A stretch of 64,000 bases of DNA from Myotis daubentonii (Eukaryota > Chordata > Mammalia > Chiroptera > Vespertilionidae), in the NCBI RefSeq assembly GCF_963259705.1, contig NC_081844.1:12075715-12139714 (forward strand), read 5' to 3'. The notes under the pieces were generated by a model. That model did not search any database. It saw only the letters and a program-made list of their open reading frames with translations, and was not told the DNA's origin. Below are positions 45,073-55,520 of this stretch, piece by piece. Each line of letters starts with the position of its first letter. The stretch's first letter is position 1. A program made the translations under genes and the position numbers.

Positions 45073-45409
45073 GAAATGCATTTGCATTTAAAAAATTAAA
45101 AATCAGGTACCTATACTTGCATGTAAGGATTTCTGGTACCAAGAATTAACCAATCAGACACAACCTTATTATTCAAAGTGACCAATATGATGCAACTCTA
45201 TTATATGACCTATATATTTATGTTCAAGACAGGGCATTCACACACTAGAGGGCTGTTGTGTTAGCTTTTGTCATTTTTTTATCTGACAATCTAGGGAAAA
45301 GAGGTCAGTGCTCCTGACTAAATAGTCAGGTATTGCATGTTTTAAAAATTCTTGTGGCACACCAGTTGTAAGTCACAGAGCTAGAAGATAAAAAAAAAAT
45401 TATGGAGCC

Positions 45410-45612
45410 CAGCCAGTGTGGCTCTGTGGTGAGCATTGATCTATGAACCAGGAGCTCAGTTTGATTCCCAGTCAGGACACATGCCTGGGTTGAAGGCTCA
45501 ACCCCCAGTAGGGGGTCTGCAGGAGGCAGCAGATCAATAATTCTCTCTCATATTGATGTTTCATCTCTTTCTCCCTCTCTGGAATCAATAAAAAATATTT
45601 TAAAAATAAAAT
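45410..45612 (+). mobile_element. VES SINE, older subfamily
   Basis: Head 'cccagccagtgtggctctg' with a degenerate A box, B box 'gtttgattccc', body and AATAAAAAATATTTT tail. AAATTATGG flanks both sides as a short duplication. It carries 'cccagtagggggtc', a decayed form of the CTCF-like core seen in the copy at 63489. Confidence 0.85.
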
Positions 45613-45885
45613 AAATTATGGGAAAGATGGGTCTTATGCTGGATTCTGAAGGATGGTGGGGTATAAGTAGGAAAGTCTAAAGACATTCTCTTCATACCTT
45701 AGAGAGTTTGTGAATGGAGGTGAACAGAGTAGACTTGTAGATCAGTGGGGTTGTCTGGAAGGACAGGGCAGAACATATGAACTACAAAGTGGAGTAAAGC
45801 TGGTCAAAAAAAAAAAAAAAAAAGGAAGCCAGGAAGGGAGACTGGGCCCAATTCTGTAGAAAACAAGATGCAATAATTACTTTCT

Positions 45886-46000
45886 CTTCTTCTTCTTCTT
45901 CTTCTTCTTCTTCTTCTTCTTCTTCTTCTTCTTCTCTTCTTCTTCTCCTCCTCCTCCTCCTCCTCCTCCTCCTCCTCCTCCTCCTCCTTTTTTTTTTTTT
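45886..46000. repeat. Compound microsatellite (TTC)n-(TCC)n-(T)n
   Basis: About 20 TTC units (45886-45946), then about 14 TCC units, then an 11-13 base T run. The minus strand is purine-rich and gives a poly-E/R open frame (45782-46258) that is not a gene. Confidence 0.95.
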
Positions 46001-47318
46001 ACTTAACATAAAGACCCCACTTTCTGAAAGGGGAACTAGTAAACTCCAATTCTCCACATGATGAGACTCTTCATCACTAAAAGACCTAATTTCTAGGTTA
46101 ATGCAGTTCAAAAAGCTACTGTTCAAAGTACTGAAACATTCAGATTTCCTCTTTTGCTTTAGTTTTAAGCCAGGAAGAAATATAATTGTTACCAAGGCAT
46201 CAAAATAGTAAGACATAGGAATGAGACTCTGAGAGTAATGGCCTTTGGTTTCCAGCATGGAAGCCTGTGGCCTAAGTTCTTACATTGAACTATAGGACAT
46301 AGGATACAAACGGTTAAGACTCTAAAATTGGTGAGATTGAGTTTTGTCCACAGAGCTGAGTAATATTTTTTTAATGATTTAAATGACATTTTGACATTAA
46401 GTAGATTAAACCAGTTTCAAATTAGACTTTCACTCTTGGTGCTCTGAGTTCATGCATTTAGTGTCTCAAAAAGTTAACTGTCATGATAACTCCTATAATA
46501 CCATAGACAGATTACCAACATTTGGGGAATTAGTTGGCCCATAATTTCAGTCATCTCTGTGCTTTTCTATTTGCTATTTTCTTTAGATATACATGGACTC
46601 CTTCTGCAGCTTTTTTTTATGCTATAGCTTTTATTTATTTTACTTTATTACATTTATAAAAGAAAGATAAAGCACACCTCCATAATTGAATCCTATGTTA
46701 ACAAAAAAAAAGTGGAACTAAGACAAAGCAGAGAAAATGAGAGACGGGAACATGGACAAATGGTTTAAATTGAGGGCAAATTTTCCAGCTTGATTTATGC
46801 TGCTCTTAATTGCCAATTCCCAGGAGCCTCTTCTGCTGATTCTTTAATAGGAGAGGGGATGATCGCTGCCTCAGAGTAAACCTGAAATGATGGATGGCCT
46901 GGGCATTCAACAATTAGGCTCTGCTGGTGTGAAGGAAAATTTCCCTGCCTGGGCTGAAAGCTTAGCTCAGTTGGTTTGTAATTTTCATAAAAGCCAGAGC
47001 CCACACTCAGTATGCATTTGAATGCCAGGGTGCCATGTCATCCATTTTAAAGGGTGTGATGTGCTGTAAATTCTTTGTCCTGGAATTCACAAAGAACATG
47101 TCATACCTCCATGCCAAACAAGGGTGAAACACCTTTGGAAATCATTATTCAACTGAAAGATGTTTTAATAGCATGTGTTCCCTTATATAAAAATAAAATT
47201 TCTTTTATAAACAAAATTATAATATGCAAAAAATACATCACCTCTTGTCCTATGACATGGAGATAACCACCATTAAATTGTTAACCTGTATTCTTCCAAC
47301 ACATTACATGTGAAGGTA
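46001..47318. other. Intergenic, nothing recognised
   Basis: About 1.3 kb with no gene, RNA or repeat I can name. Open frames (63-69 codons) lack domains. Confidence 0.5.
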
Positions 47319-47966
47319 TGTTATGGACTGAATGCTTGTGTCTCCCTCAAATTCATACATTAAAGTCTTAATTGCCACCTGGTTGGTTTGGCTCAGTGGT
47401 CAGAATATTGGCCCGCAGACTGAAGGGTTCTGGGTTGGATTCTGGTCAAGGGCATGTACCTGGGTTGCAGGTTCAATCCCAGGTCAGGGCGCATGCAGAA
47501 GGCAACCAATCAATGTGCCTCTCTCAAATCGATGTTTCTCTCTCTGTGTCTTCCTCTCCCTTCCACTCTCCCTGAAGAAATCAGTGAAAAAATATCTTTA
47601 GATGAGGATTTTTTTAAAAAGTCTCAGTTAGCAAGCTAATGGTTTCAAGAGGTGGGGCCTTTGGGAGGTAATTAAGGTTAGATGAGTTCATGAGGATGGA
47701 GCCCCATAATGGAATTAGTGTCCTCATAAGAAGAGGAAGAGACTAGAGTTCTCTTTCATTCTCTCCATGCACACAACGCAGTGGTCATGTGAGAATACAG
47801 CTAGAGGGCAGCTGACTGCAAACTAGGAACAGATCTCACCAGGAACCAATTCAACTGTCACCTTAATCTTGTACTTCCAACCTTCAAAACTGTGAAAGAC
47901 AAATTTCTCTGTTTAAGCTGTCCAGTCTGTGGTATTTTCTTATAGCAGCCTGAACAGACTAAGACA
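47319..47966 (+). repeat. ERVL-MaLR (MLT1-type) solitary LTR, split by VES
   Basis: Starts TGTTATGGACTGAATGCTTG. After the VES it continues with 'aggtggggcctttgggaggt', 'cctcataagaagaggaaga', the 'tgtgagaatacag' region, 'taatcttgtacttccaacct' and 'ctgtggtattttcttatagc', ending near 'actaagaca'. Full-length outline of an MLT1 LTR; no internal sequence remains. Confidence 0.85.
47376..47620 (+). mobile_element. VES SINE in the MaLR LTR
   Basis: Head 'ccacctggttggtttggctc', B box 'gggttggattct', body and A-rich end. Flanking AAAGTCTTAATT and AAAGTCTCAGTT form an imperfect duplication, so the copy is fairly old. Confidence 0.85.
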
Positions 47967-48084
47967 AGTATATTTTTTTAATGTGAACCAATGGTTTTTC
48001 ATTTCTCTTGCTCCCATCTTTTTTATCTTGTCCAGGTGAAAATTAATATAAAGAGAGAAAGGTTTGTCTGATAGATGCTCCTCT

Positions 48085-48245
48085 CTAAAGCAGAGTGGTT
48101 AGAAACAGGAGCTACAATCTGTTTATGGTCAAATCTACCATTTATTAGCTGGGACATTAAGCAAGATACTTCTTTGTGCCTCAGTCGCCTCAACTAAGAT
48201 AGGATGTGTACAGTACCTACTTCAAAGTGCTCTTGGAGGAATTAA
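48085..48245 (+). repeat. MIR SINE
   Basis: 'gcagagtggttagaaacag', 'tctaccatttattagctggg', 'taagcaagatacttctttgt' and 'gcctcagtcgcctcaac' give the MIR order from the tRNA-related head into the core. Flanked on the right by an AT microsatellite. Confidence 0.85.
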
Positions 48246-48249
48246 ATTA

Positions 48250-48307
48250 GTATATATATAATATATATACATATATATTAGTATATATATACATATATAT
48301 ATATACT
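48250..48307. repeat. (TA)n-rich microsatellite
   Basis: Imperfect ATATATAC/TATATATA tract following the MIR 3' end. Confidence 0.9.
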
Positions 48308-48949
48308 ATTTAGAATAATACTTGTTATATGGTCATCACAGTGTAAGATTTGGCTGCTGCTATTATTTCTATTTCTACCATGGACTTCTCAGATGGGGCA
48401 CCAACAGCATATGCTGGAGTTGAAACTTGAGGAAGCAGTCAGAAAGACACAGGGAAACATGGGAGAGAGAAGATGAAGCAAAACCAGAGAGAAGGGTATT
48501 CCAAGCCACCTACCTTCATAAGTACTAAAAAGCAATGTAAAAGAAAAATTGTTCTAAGTCTAGGTTGGGATAGAGCCTTATGTATGATGTAATTCACAAC
48601 TCATTCTGAAAAAATTAGTATTTCTGATCAAATGCTTGAGCAATTTTCTGATAAACTTTAATGGGATTAAGACTTGATGTGGGAACCCATGCTCTGTGCT
48701 GTCAGTTGAGTCCCAGTCACACATTTCTGGGTGCAGAATAAAGTCTCTGGTCATCTCTGTGTAAGCATTAGCAGTGTGCTTTTGCTCTCTCAGATGTGTG
48801 CCAGTGGGACAATAAATTATTTGAACAAGAATTTCTTTTTTTATTAATATAGTATAAGCTTTTTATATACAGTTTAACAATGATTACTTAATTATTCTTT
48901 TTTTCTTTAAATATGTCTTCCAAATGTGAATCTTTAGAATATATTAGTT
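48308..48949. other. Intergenic, nothing recognised
   Basis: Ordinary sequence; no feature seen. Confidence 0.5.
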
Positions 48950-49115
48950 TTTTTCCAAAATATATTTTTATTGATTTCAGAGAGAGGAAGGGAGAGGGAG
49001 ACAGAGATAAATACATCAACAATGAGAGAGAATCATTAATCAGCTGCCTCCTGCACGCCCCTCACTGGGGATCAGCCCACAACCCGGGCATGTGCCCTGA
49101 CAGGGAATCCAATAG
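48950..49115 (-). mobile_element. VES SINE, reverse, head missing
   Basis: T-rich tail, 'attgatttcagagagaggaa', 'agctgcctcctgcacgcccc' and 'gcatgtgccctgacaggga' are the VES tail and body in reverse. The tRNA-like head is lost after about 49115. Confidence 0.85.
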
Positions 49116-49356
49116 TGTTGGGAGTAAGCACACAGAACCTCCAGCTACTCTGCAGCCATCTGGGATTCCGATGCTATTGTATTTTAAATTCCAATAGTTC
49201 ATTTCTGATAACAAGTTATTTCTAATAGATTACAAGAGCATACAGGAGGATGGGACCAGACACCTTTACTCTTACCAAGTAAAAAAATACTTTCTGGCAG
49301 TTAACAACAAGTGTCAAGGTTTTATTTTAATCTTGCTGCAAAGACAAAATCTTTAG

Positions 49357-49408
49357 CCTGGCCTGGATGACTCAGTTGAGCATAGACCTATGAACCAAGA
49401 GGTTACCA
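49357..49408 (+). mobile_element. VES SINE head fragment
   Basis: 'gcctggcctggatgactcag' and 'catagacctatgaaccaaga' resemble the first 50 bases of an older VES SINE, then join abruptly to LINE-1 ORF1 sequence. Probably a deletion joint. Confidence 0.5.
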
Positions 49409-51570
49409 TTGGAAGGAAAAAGTCACACAAGTTCAGAAATCACAGAGAGTTCTAATCAAGATGAACCCAAAGAGACCAACTACAGACACATCGTAATTAA
49501 AATGGCAAGTATTAAAGACAAAGAGATATTCTTAAGCATGGCAAGAGAGATACAGTCTCTTGGAGCTCCCATAAGGCTGTCAGCTGGTTTCTCAACATAA
49601 TTAATCACTATAGGCCAGAAGGAAAGTGTATGATGTTTCGAAGTAATGAAAAGCAAGGATGTGAAACCAAGACTACTCTATCCAGCAAGACTGTCACTCA
49701 AAATTGAAGGGGAAATAAAGAGCTTCCCAACCAAAAATGAAAGCGAAATGAGTTCATTACCACCAAACCAGCATTTCAATAAATGTTAAAGGGACTGCTG
49801 TAAGAATAAGGAGAAATAGAGAGAAACATAAACATAAAGAATTAAAATGGCAATAAAGAGGTACCTATCAATAATCACCTTAAATGTAAATGAATTAAAT
49901 TTTCCAATCAAAAGACATAGGGTAGCTGAATGGATACAAAAACATGACCCATATATATGCTGTCTACAAGATACCTACCTCAGAACAAAAGTCTCACACA
50001 GGATAAAAGAAAAGGGATGAAAAAAATTTTTCATGTAGATGGAAATGAAAAACAAAACAAAAGCTGAGGTAGCAATACTTACATCTGACAAAATCAACCA
50101 ATAGACCAATAGATCAAAACAAAGGCCATAAAAGAGACAAAGAAGGTCACTACTTAATACTAACCACTGAGCAACAGTGGCCAGGGCTGCTGAGCGTTTT
50201 TATAAAAAATGGGTTCTAAGCCCTGGCTGGTTTGGCTCAGTGGATAGAGTGTGAGCCCATGGACTAAAAGGTCCCTGGTTCAATCCAGTCAAGGGCACAT
50301 ACCTCAGTTGCAGGTTGCCCAGTCCTAGTCAGGGTGCATGCAGGAGGCAACCAGTCAATGTGTCTCTCTCACATTGATGTTTCTCTCTGTCTCTCCCTCT
50401 CCCTTCCACTCTCTCTAAAAATCAATGGAAAAAATATCCTTGGGTAAGGATTAACAAAACATAAAAACTCTCAGCATAGTGGGAATAGAGGGATCAGACC
50501 TCAACATAATAAAGGCCATATATGACAGACCTACAGCTATTAATGGGCAAAAACTACAAGTGTTTCCCTTAAGATCAGGAACAAGACAGGGATGATCACT
50601 TTCCCTACTCTTATTCAACATAGTACGAAAACATAAGCAGTAAAATCTCAGTGGCAATATTTTTGCCAATATGTCTCTAAGACCAAGGGAAACAAAGGGA
50701 AAAATAAGCAAATGGGACTACATCAAACTAAAAAGCTTCTGCACAGCAAAGGAAACCACCAACAAAGCAAAAAGGCAGCCCACTGTATGGGAGAACATAT
50801 TTGCTAAGGATTCATCTGATAAGGGGTTAATCTCCAAATGTATAAAGAAGCTATACAACTCAACACCAGAAAGACAAACAATCCAATTAAAAAATGGGCA
50901 AAGGACCTGAATAGACAATTCTCCAAAGAGGACATACTGATGGCCAGTAGACATGAAAAAATGTTCAAGGTCACTAATCATCAGGGAGATGCTAATTAAA
51001 ACTACAAGGAGGCATCATCTCACATCTGCCAGAATGGCTACTATCAGTAAATCAACACACAAGTGCTGGTGAGGATGTGGAGAAAAAGGAACCCTAGGGC
51101 ACCGTTGGTGAGAATGCAGACTGGTGCAACCACTGTGGAAACAGTATGGAGTTTCCTCAAACAATTAAAACTGGAACTGCCTTTTGATCCAGTGATCCCA
51201 CTTCTAGGAATATATCCTAAGAATCCCAAAACACCAGTCAGAAAGAATACATGCACCTCATGTTCATAGCAGCATCATGTATAATAGCCAAGATCTGGAA
51301 ACAGTCCAAGTGCCCATCAGTAGATGAATGGATAAAAAAAAGCTGTGGTACCTTTACACAATGAAATACAATGCTGCTGTAAAAAAAGAAGGGACTCTTA
51401 TCCTTTGCCAGCAGCATGAATGGACGTGGAGATTATGCTAATCGAAATAAGCCAGTCAGATAAAGATAAATATCATATGATCTCACTGATATATGGAATC
51501 TAATGAACAAAATAAACTGATGAACAAATAGAACCAGTGGCATGGATACATGGAGTAGACTGACAAATGG
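49409..51570 (+). mobile_element. LINE-1 copy D, internally deleted, with VES
   Basis: Left part 49409-50160: end of ORF1 ('cacacaagttcagaaatcac', RLSAGFST) and start of ORF2 (ATG near 49847). A short segment of unclear origin and a VES SINE follow. After the VES (50455 on) the sequence is deep in ORF2 (the 'gtgggaatagaggg' and 'aataaaggccatatatgaca' blocks), so roughly 1.3-1.5 kb of ORF2 is missing. A second deletion lies near 50625, where the reverse transcriptase FADD region should be. It ends in the ORF2 C-terminus and early 3' UTR. Dead. Confidence 0.88.
50220..50450 (+). mobile_element. VES SINE at a LINE-1 D deletion joint
   Basis: Starts GCCCTGGCTGGTTTGGCTC, with A and B boxes, body and tail 'aaaatcaatggaaaaaatat'. 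No matching duplication is visible, consistent with loss of one flank in the deletion that removed part of ORF2. Confidence 0.88.
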
Positions 51571-52000
51571 CATGGCACTTGAGCTGTAACCATAGCCACT
51601 AAGGAGAAAAACTTCCAAACATTGAATACAGTGATCTAACCTCAGAGTAAGGAAGTTCTGGGACCTGGTGTGAATGTGCCTCTTATGAGCAGGCAAAGCC
51701 TCACGCCCGATGGAAGGGAGTAACTCATTCTCACGGCCTCACTAGCCCCTGGCTGTGTAGTGCTCAGAAGTTCCCAGCATTCTTCTGAATTTCTAGAAGT
51801 GGAATTTAAGTTCAATTTGTAAGCTCTAGAGATCTACAGGAGTAAACAATCCAATACTAACTGTTTGATCTTTAAATATGAAAACAATAGTAGCTAGCAA
51901 ACTAATTCATTGCACTTAAAAGCTGGCCATGATGAGCATTCAGAGAAACTTCTAAATAATTTCATATTATCAAAGACTAGAATCAAAACTCTGAGTCTTG
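51571..52000. other. Intergenic, nothing recognised
   Basis: No feature seen apart from the left copy of the target duplication CAAAACTCTGAGTCTTG at 51984-52000 that belongs to the next VES. Confidence 0.5.
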
Positions 52001-52228
52001 CCCTAGCCAGTTTTGCTCAGTGGATAGAGCATCAGCCCACGGGTTGAAGGGTCATGGGTTCCATTCTGGTCAAGGGCACATATTTAGGGCGAGCTGGAGG
52101 CAACCAATAGATGTGTCTCTCTCACATCGATGTTTCTCTCTCTGTGTCTCTCCCCCTTCCTTCCATTCTCTCTAAAAATCAATGGAAAAATAATCTCAGG
52201 TGAGGACTAACAACAACAAAAACAAAAA
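52001..52228 (+). mobile_element. VES SINE
   Basis: Starts 'ccctagccagttttgctcag' and lacks part of the middle of the body compared with other copies (a short 'ggcgagctggaggcaacc' joint). CAAAACTCTGAGTCTTG lies exactly at 51984-52000 and 52229-52245 as a perfect duplication. Confidence 0.93.
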
Positions 52229-52542
52229 CAAAACTCTGAGTCTTGTGCAAACCTTCCTGAAATGTCAAGGAATCCACACCAATTCCTTGTATTGTTACAC
52301 CCTACCATGAAGTAAGTCACAAGACTATGAATATTCTAATGGGGAAAATGAAAATTAAGCCCACTGCAGTATTGAAAATGTCTTCTTGAGACTGAGTTCA
52401 ATCCAGACCAACATTCTCTGTGTTTCCTGTAGACACACCTATACTAATTATATAATTTATTGGTGATATGGAGTCAGCTTACTGTGTAACTGCATTTTCT
52501 TAATTGTATCCCTTTCTGACAGATTCTTGCTTTAGGCCCTAC

Positions 52543-52754
52543 CAGGGGTAGGCAAACTTTTTGACTCGAGGGCCACAATGGGTTCTTAAACTGGACCGGA
52601 TGGCTGGAACAAAAGCATGGATGGAGTGTTTGTGTGAACTAATATAAATTCAAAGTAAACATCATTACATAAAAGGGTACGGTCTTTTTTTTTTAGTTTT
52701 ATTCATTTCAAACAGGCCGGATCCGGCCCGCGGGCTGTAGTTTGCCCACGGCTG
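52543..52754 (+). mobile_element. Short non-autonomous hAT transposon, family 1 copy 2
   Basis: Same element as 1377-1579: CAGGGGTAGGCAAAC left end, GTTTGCCCACGGCTG right end, and the 'gcatggatggagtgtttgtg' middle. It retains CCGGATCCGGCCCGCGGGC, which copy 1 has lost, and has a shorter T run. A clear 8-bp duplication is not visible. Confidence 0.85.
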
Positions 52755-53804
52755 CCCTGGACTCTACGGTATGAATTAAGCACTTGAGCTTGTCTGACTT
52801 GGTTCTCCCTGAATCTCCAAGAAACGGAGGTCATATACTCACTAACGTTTTGATTCTTATAAACAAACTGAGGTTGGCTATAGGAGCTCCAAGATTCCCA
52901 AAATATGAGCATTAATGCAATAGCATTGTCTCAGTTCTCCTTGATTGCGAAGAATCCTTACCTTTACCCACAGAGACTCCACTCACTACTAACAAACTGG
53001 TAGCAATGCTCTGTGCTATGAGCTTATAGCAAGGGCAAAAATGGGTTTCGTTAGAGCTTTAATACGTGTAGACAGAAATGTGCAAACGTTACTGTCCATT
53101 TCTAAGGACTGAGAGTGTTAGCACTGTGATCTCTATTTCCCCTTAAACTTCAAGGGATCTGCTCTAGTTGATTTCTGTCATTTTGGTTGTCATGAGCAAA
53201 GGTGCATTTTTTGCTTTTATTTTTAGCCTCATAGCAGGTGCGAGGGAGACACTCACAGCCCTGGATGGCCAGCACTCAGAACGGTGTCCAATGCGTTGTT
53301 TGGAGCCAGCTTCAAAGCTCTGCGGCACCTTCCCAGTTTTGAAAACACACCAAGTTGCTTTAAATCTTCCTTTAAAAAACTGTTTTCAAACAGAGACATT
53401 GGAATATTTCTTTGCCCAAGGGTCCTAACTATGGTGACCTTGAAGGACGCCTCTAGATGTGGCTGTCACTCTCCAGGTAGAGAGCGCAGGTGGGAGAGGT
53501 TGCTCACGCAGTCCTTGGGGAAGCGCCAAGGCATTGCCTCTAGCTGCTTCCTGGAAGGCTGCTCCCTGGAAATAGAATTAGAAAGGCAAACATGCTTGGG
53601 ACAGAAAATGAAAGGATTGCCATGCTTCCTGATTAGCTGTCAGCCTAACCGACATCAACTAAGACACTGCAGTATTGTTATTGCAGCCAAGGGATGGATT
53701 TTTAAGCTCAGTGATTTCCCTTGTCCTAGTAGCCTCAAAGTTTCCATGAATTCCTACTAGCTCCCACTATGGACAAACAGAATTACTGGTCTTCATAACA
53801 AATA
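52755..53804. other. Intergenic, unique-looking sequence
   Basis: About 1 kb with no repeat I recognise. Two overlapping frames (53168-53428 and 53284-53760, the latter 158 codons) are the longest in unique sequence here, but have no domain and no obvious codon bias. A conserved non-coding element or lncRNA exon cannot be excluded from sequence alone. Confidence 0.4.
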
Positions 53805-54038
53805 TCCTATATAATAAAAGGCTAATATGCAAATTGTCCCCTCGGGAGTTCGACTGACCAGGAGTTTGACCACTCACCATGAAGTGCGCAGACCACCAAG
53901 GGGCAGCACAGAATGAAGGAAGGCCCTGGCCGGCAACTGGCAGCCAGGGGAAGAGGAAGGAAGGCCCTGATCGGCCCTGATCACTGGCCAGGCCTAGGGA
54001 CTCTACCCATGCACAGATTTTGTGCACCAGGCCTCTAG
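53805..54038 (+). mobile_element. HeliBat-type Helitron, complete short copy
   Basis: TCCTATATAATAAAAGGCTA after an A at 53804; terminal palindrome-like 'tgcacagattttgtgca' and AGGCCTCTAG before T at 54039. 234 bp, non-coding. It holds a degenerate CTCF-like core CCACCAAGGGGCAG at 53893-53906 (one mismatch), equivalent in position to the motif of the copies at 7850 and 57560. Confidence 0.95.
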
Positions 54039-54289
54039 TATTACTATAAATTGTGATACATTCCATAAAGGGAATGAACAGGGTGGTATGAGAAAGAAAC
54101 ATTATGTGGAATGGTACAGGGCCAGGGAATAAACTGCTGAGGACAGACAGATGCAAAAGCTGGAATTGCATGATATGATTCAGTTTGTGGGGAGGGAATT
54201 TCCCCCCTTCTTCCCCTCTTAGGTCTTTCGGCTGGTCTAATAATCAAATTGACATAAGACAGATTAACAGGAGAAAATAACTAAATTTA

Positions 54290-54741
54290 TTTATTTAATT
54301 TTTATTATTGAAAGTATTACATATGTCCCCTTTTTTTCTCCCATTGACCCCTTCTAGCCTGCACCCACCACCCGCCTGAGGCCTTCACCACCCTATTGTC
54401 TGTGTCCATGGATTATGCCAGTGATGGCGAGCCTTTTGAGCTCGGCGTGTCAGCATTTTGAAAAACCCTAACTTAACTCTGGTGCCGTGTCACATATAGA
54501 AATTTTTTGATATTTGCAACCATAGTAAAACAAAGATTTATATTTTTGATAATTATTTTATATATTTAAATGCCATTTAACAAAGAAAAATCAACCAAAA
54601 AAATGAGTTCGCGTGTCACCTCTGACACGCAAGTCATAGTAGGTTCGCCATCACTGGATTATGCATATATGCATACAAGTTCTTTGGTTAATCTCTTCCC
54701 ACTCACCCTCCTACCCTCCCCCACCTTTCCTCTGAGATTCA
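54290..54741 (-). mobile_element. 5'-truncated LINE-1 3' end, split by hAT
   Basis: In reverse orientation: 'tattacatatgtcccc', 'tctgtgtccatggattatgc', then, after the hAT, 'atgcatacaagttctttggt'. The 16-bp AAAATAACTAAATTTA is duplicated at 54274-54289 and 54742-54757. It consists mainly of 3' UTR. Confidence 0.93.
54419..54656 (+). mobile_element. Short non-autonomous hAT transposon, family 2
   Basis: CAGTGATGGCGA and TCGCCATCACTG are perfect 12-bp inverted termini, with further pairing of GCGTGTCA and TGACACGC inside. GATTATGC at 54411-54418 and 54657-54664 is a perfect 8-bp duplication. 238 bp, no coding capacity. It inserted into an L1 3' end and so is younger than it. Confidence 0.95.
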
Positions 54742-54757
54742 AAAATAACTAAATTTA

Positions 54758-55139
54758 ATTACATATGTGCATATGGGTGCTCCATAAGAAATGAGGCCAG
54801 AGGACAAATCAGGCAGATGAAGATCATGTGCCATCTAGAGCTTACGAGAAATGGGGATAGTGGTTTGGATTTCAAAGGAAACGTGGACAATTTACAGGTG
54901 GATTAGAAGGAGCAAACACTTGATAAACAAATTCTTGTTTATCAAGAAAAAAAGGAGACATGAGAGAACCAAAGAGGCCTTGCTAGGTTCTTTCCCGTCT
55001 GCCACCCTTAATTTAGCAGGTCCTCTGTCTAAACTCTTTAGGCAGTTAGGGGGAAAGCAAAGTTCCTTTCTGAGATTTTGTTTCTTTAAAATACCAGCTT
55101 GATTTTGTTTTTCTGTTTCTTTTGTTCTTTAGACTTCAC
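54758..55139. other. Intergenic, nothing recognised
   Basis: No named feature. It contains a short inverted repeat 'gataaacaaattcttgtttatc' (split as GATAAACAA and TTGTTTATC at about 54921-54942), probably chance. Confidence 0.45.
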
Positions 55140-55520
55140 ATATAACTGATATAATATGGTATTTGTCTCGCTGTGTCTGGCTTATTTCACTTAGCCTAAT
55201 GTCCTCAAGAAACAAACTCATAGATACAGAGAAAAAACTGATAGATGCCAGAGGGAAGAGGTGTTGGGGGACAGGGTAAAAAAAAATATGATGGAATTAA
55301 GAAGTACTAATTGGTAGTTAGGAAACAGGCATGAGGATGTAAAGCACAGCACAGGGAATACGGTCAGTAATATTGTAATAACTCTGTGGTGCCAAGTGGG
55401 CTCTTGAATTATCGGAGGGAGCACTTTGTAACCTATATGGATGTTTATCTGCTGTGCTGTATAACTGAAACTAATATCAAAAAAGTGTTAAATGCAAACT
55501 GTAATTGAAAAATAATTTTT
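55140..55520. mobile_element. Old L1 (L1M-type) 3' UTR
   Basis: A first block (55148-55207, 'ataatatggtatttgtctcg' and 'ggcttatttcacttagccta') looks reversed. The rest (55208-55520: 'gaaacaaactcatagataca', 'gggaatacggtcagtaatat', 'taactgaaactaatatcaaa', A-rich tail) runs plus-sense as in L1MA/L1MB-type 3' ends. Probably one insertion with a 5' inversion, a common L1 outcome. Confidence 0.7.

Larger units (their letters stand above)
44188..45378 (+). mobile_element. hAT transposon split by a LINE-1 3' end
   Basis: Left end CAGTGATTTTCAACC; the right end GTTGTAAGTCACAG is its imperfect inverse. Flanks GACTAGAA (44180-44187) and AGCTAGAA (45379-45386) form an 8-bp duplication with two differences. 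Left part 44188-44324, right part about 45073-45378 (it includes 'gtggcacaccagttgtaagt' and 'gaggtcagtgctcctgac'). No transposase is visible, so it is non-autonomous. Confidence 0.75.

Noticed and set aside
45782..46258. 158-codon poly-Glu/Arg frame
   Set aside because: Translation of the TTC/TCC microsatellite.
53168..53760. Host exon
   Set aside because: Two overlapping frames without domain, splice context or codon bias; kept only as unassigned sequence.
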